Below the pieces are notes generated by a model that saw only the letters and a program-made list of their open reading frames with translations, was not told where the DNA came from and made no database searches. Both the position numbers and the translations under genes were made by a program. Shown here piece by piece: positions 22,956 to 24,850 of a stretch of 24,850 nt of DNA. Position 1 is the first letter of the stretch; each line of letters opens with the position of its first letter. This stretch comes from Choanephora cucurbitarum (Eukaryota; Mucoromycota; Mucoromycetes; Mucorales; Choanephoraceae): positions 1 to 24,850 of the forward strand of contig JAIWNI010000205.1 of the NCBI GenBank assembly GCA_025331435.1. Direction: 5' to 3'.

Positions 22956-24850
22956 ATGCTGGCTGCTAATTCAAAGCCGCTGTCAACCTCAACTTCGACA
23001 ACAACAGATACAGATTCAACTAACCTTAACCCTGCATATGAATCGCTTTTCTATACACCTTCTTTCTTTGTCCCTAACCCACCAACAAGGCATGAAGAGA
23101 AGAACACTATAGAAGGGTTTTCTTCTTCATCATCAGATTCCTTCTTCCAAACCCTTGTAAATTTGGAAGAGTCTCCAGGAACATGTTTGACCAAAAATGA
23201 TTTTCAGTTTGATCTTGCCTTTGCTAGACAATACCAAGGATCTTCATTGAAGTCAAATCATAGTCCTGCTTCTTATGCTACGAAACTGAGTTATACACAG
23301 GTAAGAAAGAAACTTTGAAACACGAAACACGAAATGATTGATTTACGCTTGAGCAGGAACAACCACCTCATAACTATCCACTTTACATGAATGACATGTA
23401 TCAACAGCAACAGATCATGCACGACTCATATACTTATCAACAACAGTTGAAAGAGGCAAATCAGTTGATACAAAAACTAGCCAACCAGCTTAGCCTAATG
23501 AATATCGAAATGGAAAAGGCAAATTATTTGTTTATTCGTCTAAAAAAGAAATTATCTAACTAATATGATAAAAAAAAATTATAGAAAACAGTACATTTTC
23601 AGACAGCTTTAGAAGCAAAAGAAAAAAAACTGAAAGAACAAGAGCAGAAACTGATAATGACAAACCACCTGTATGAGTCTCAAACAAAGAGATTGAATGA
23701 ATTGCTTGGAATGAACAGACTGTCTGTCAAAGAAAGCTCCGACCATGATCCAGGGTAAGCTTTAATGACAGTCGAAGTAGATTACGCATTGTCCAGACAA
23801 GAAATGGCTTACTTTGCTTTAGAGTATTTAAATACAGTCTAGACACAATGACAGCCATGCATGATCGTTCCGAAATAATTGACAATATCGCCCATTGTAA
23901 CACAGTAAGTTAATTATATCTAATGACAAGTCTTGGTTGATCACCTTAACTAATTTGTCGTCAGAAGCCCATTCCCAACACAAGAGACAAAAGACCTATG
24001 TTATCTTCTTGTCGCCTACTAGATAAAAATTCATTTACAGATTGGGATGTAAGTCTAAAATAATATGAGTAATCTGTCTCTTAAACTAAGATAAAATAAC
24101 ACTAGTCACTGGTTGAGCGTATCACAAGAGACACAGATCAACATGCATCCCTTTTTATGCAACAAAAATTAAAATCCGCCACTCAAGAACAAAAGCAACT
24201 GATCTTCAAAGCTATCTTCAAACAAGTCTATGCCTTAATGACAAACCGATTTGGAAACTTCTTGGTTCAGCGATTGTTTGAATTAGGCACATCAGAGCAG
24301 ATTAAAGCAGTGGCTGATAAGATGCGTGGTCACATCTTTGAATTGACATGTGAACCTTTTGGATGTCATGTTGTACAAAAGGCGTTAGATTGTGTCGAAG
24401 AAACGTCAAAGGCCGAATTAGTTTCTGAACTGTTTACTGGTATTCCCGAGACAATCACACATAAATATGCTTGTCATGTATGGCAGAAGGTGTTTGAACT
24501 TCGCTGGATTCAAGTGCCTGCTCCTCCTGTAATGCAACGCCTTCACGCCGTACTCCAGGGTCAATGGACTCAGGTAGCCTTGGACGAAACAGGTAGTCTG
24601 GTGATTCAAAATATATTCGAAAACTTGCCTGAAGTAGACAAAGTAAGTTAAGCCATACAATTTTGTGTATGTTTAGTAACACTTTTTTTTCTGTAGAGGC
24701 CTGTATTGAATGAAGTATTAGATAACATTTTAGTAATCGCAAAGGGACAGTGGGGTAACTGGGTTGTTCAGCATATCTTGGAACAAGCAGAGAAGAAGAG
24801 TGACCGAGAAATGGCCTTCGATGCTGTGATTGAAGAAGCAGTTCAGCTGT
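22956..24850 (+). CDS. PUF (Pumilio) family RNA-binding protein, 3' end cut by window
   Basis: PUF proteins bind 3' UTR elements and repress or relocalise mRNAs. Seven exons are visible: 22956-23300, 23357-23518, 23585-23754, 23823-23904, 23965-24048, 24106-24642, 24697 to the edge; about 511 residues so far. The N-terminal half is Ser/Thr/Gln-rich with a likely coiled coil across exons 2-3 (QQQLKEANQLIQKLANQLSL, then a Lys/Glu-rich helix). PUF repeats begin at about residue 320; their RNA-facing helices read NRFGNFLVQRLFE, FGCHVVQKALD, YACHVWQKVFE, TGSLVIQNIFE and WGNWVVQHILE, so at least five repeats lie inside the window and more should follow. Frame is clean. The intron after residue 169 has no GT donor in the required phase and is best read as GC-AG. 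Which PUF subfamily (Puf3-like, Jsn1-like or Mcp2-like) cannot be settled from half the domain. Confidence 0.9.
23519..23584 (+). other. GC-AG intron in the PUF gene
   Basis: Exon 2 ends ATGGAAAAG and exon 3 begins AAAACAGTACAT, both phase 0. Between them the sequence starts GCAAAT and ends TTATAG. The nearest GT dinucleotides (23528 and 23537) would give phases 2 and 1 and do not restore frame, and reading straight through meets TAA. A GC donor after AAG is therefore the simplest model, the only non-GT donor among about 30 introns in the window. Confidence 0.6.

Overview
This window is nuclear DNA of a fungus, most likely a Mucoromycota early-diverging mould (Mucorales-like). The basis is the AT-rich sequence, the many 45-85 nt introns with GTAAG-type donors and TAG/CAG acceptors, pyrimidine-rich leaders before start codons, close convergent gene pairs, and the kinds of proteins encoded. 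There is no sign of operons, bacterial signals, rRNA, tRNA or CRISPR. Species cannot be named from the sequence alone.

Layout. 1-2.4 kb: gene-poor left flank holding broken or poorly resolved minus-strand coding fragments, among them a fragment with a TnpB/Fanzor-type RuvC-III and zinc-ribbon signature and a separate unidentified spliced reading frame. 2.9-4.1 kb (+): TOM40, the mitochondrial import pore. 4.3-7.2 kb (-): a NEDD4/Rsp5 C2-WW-HECT ubiquitin ligase. 7.4-11.5 kb (+): the DEAH splicing helicase Prp16. 11.6-12.35 kb (+): an NDUFAF2-like complex I assembly factor. 12.4-13.5 kb (-): an F-box-like protein. 14.7-15.9 kb (+): a protein with two HMG boxes. 16.06-17.3 kb (-): a Cdc1/Ted1/PGAP5 (MPPE1)-type membrane metallophosphoesterase. 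17.4-21.5 kb: a gene-poor stretch with simple repeats and unidentified coding-like fragments. 21.6-22.65 kb (+): translation factor eIF3f. 22.96 kb to the right edge (+): a PUF (Pumilio) RNA-binding protein cut by the window end.

Most of the genes are conserved housekeeping functions (protein import, ubiquitin ligation, splicing, respiratory chain assembly, translation initiation, mRNA regulation) that share no pathway; their adjacency looks like ordinary gene packing.

The most unusual large-scale signal is the distribution of reading-frame breaks. TOM40 and RSP5 (2.9-7.0 kb) carry about a dozen single-base shifts between perfectly recognisable protein segments, and the metallophosphoesterase has at least one. 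PRP16, NDUFAF2, the F-box gene, the HMG gene, eIF3f and PUF need none. This fits either local uncorrected sequencing indels or relaxed duplicate copies. The best candidate for an unusual system is the Fanzor-like fragment at about 1.4-1.6 kb, but as it stands it is a remnant or damaged sequence rather than a demonstrated intact system.
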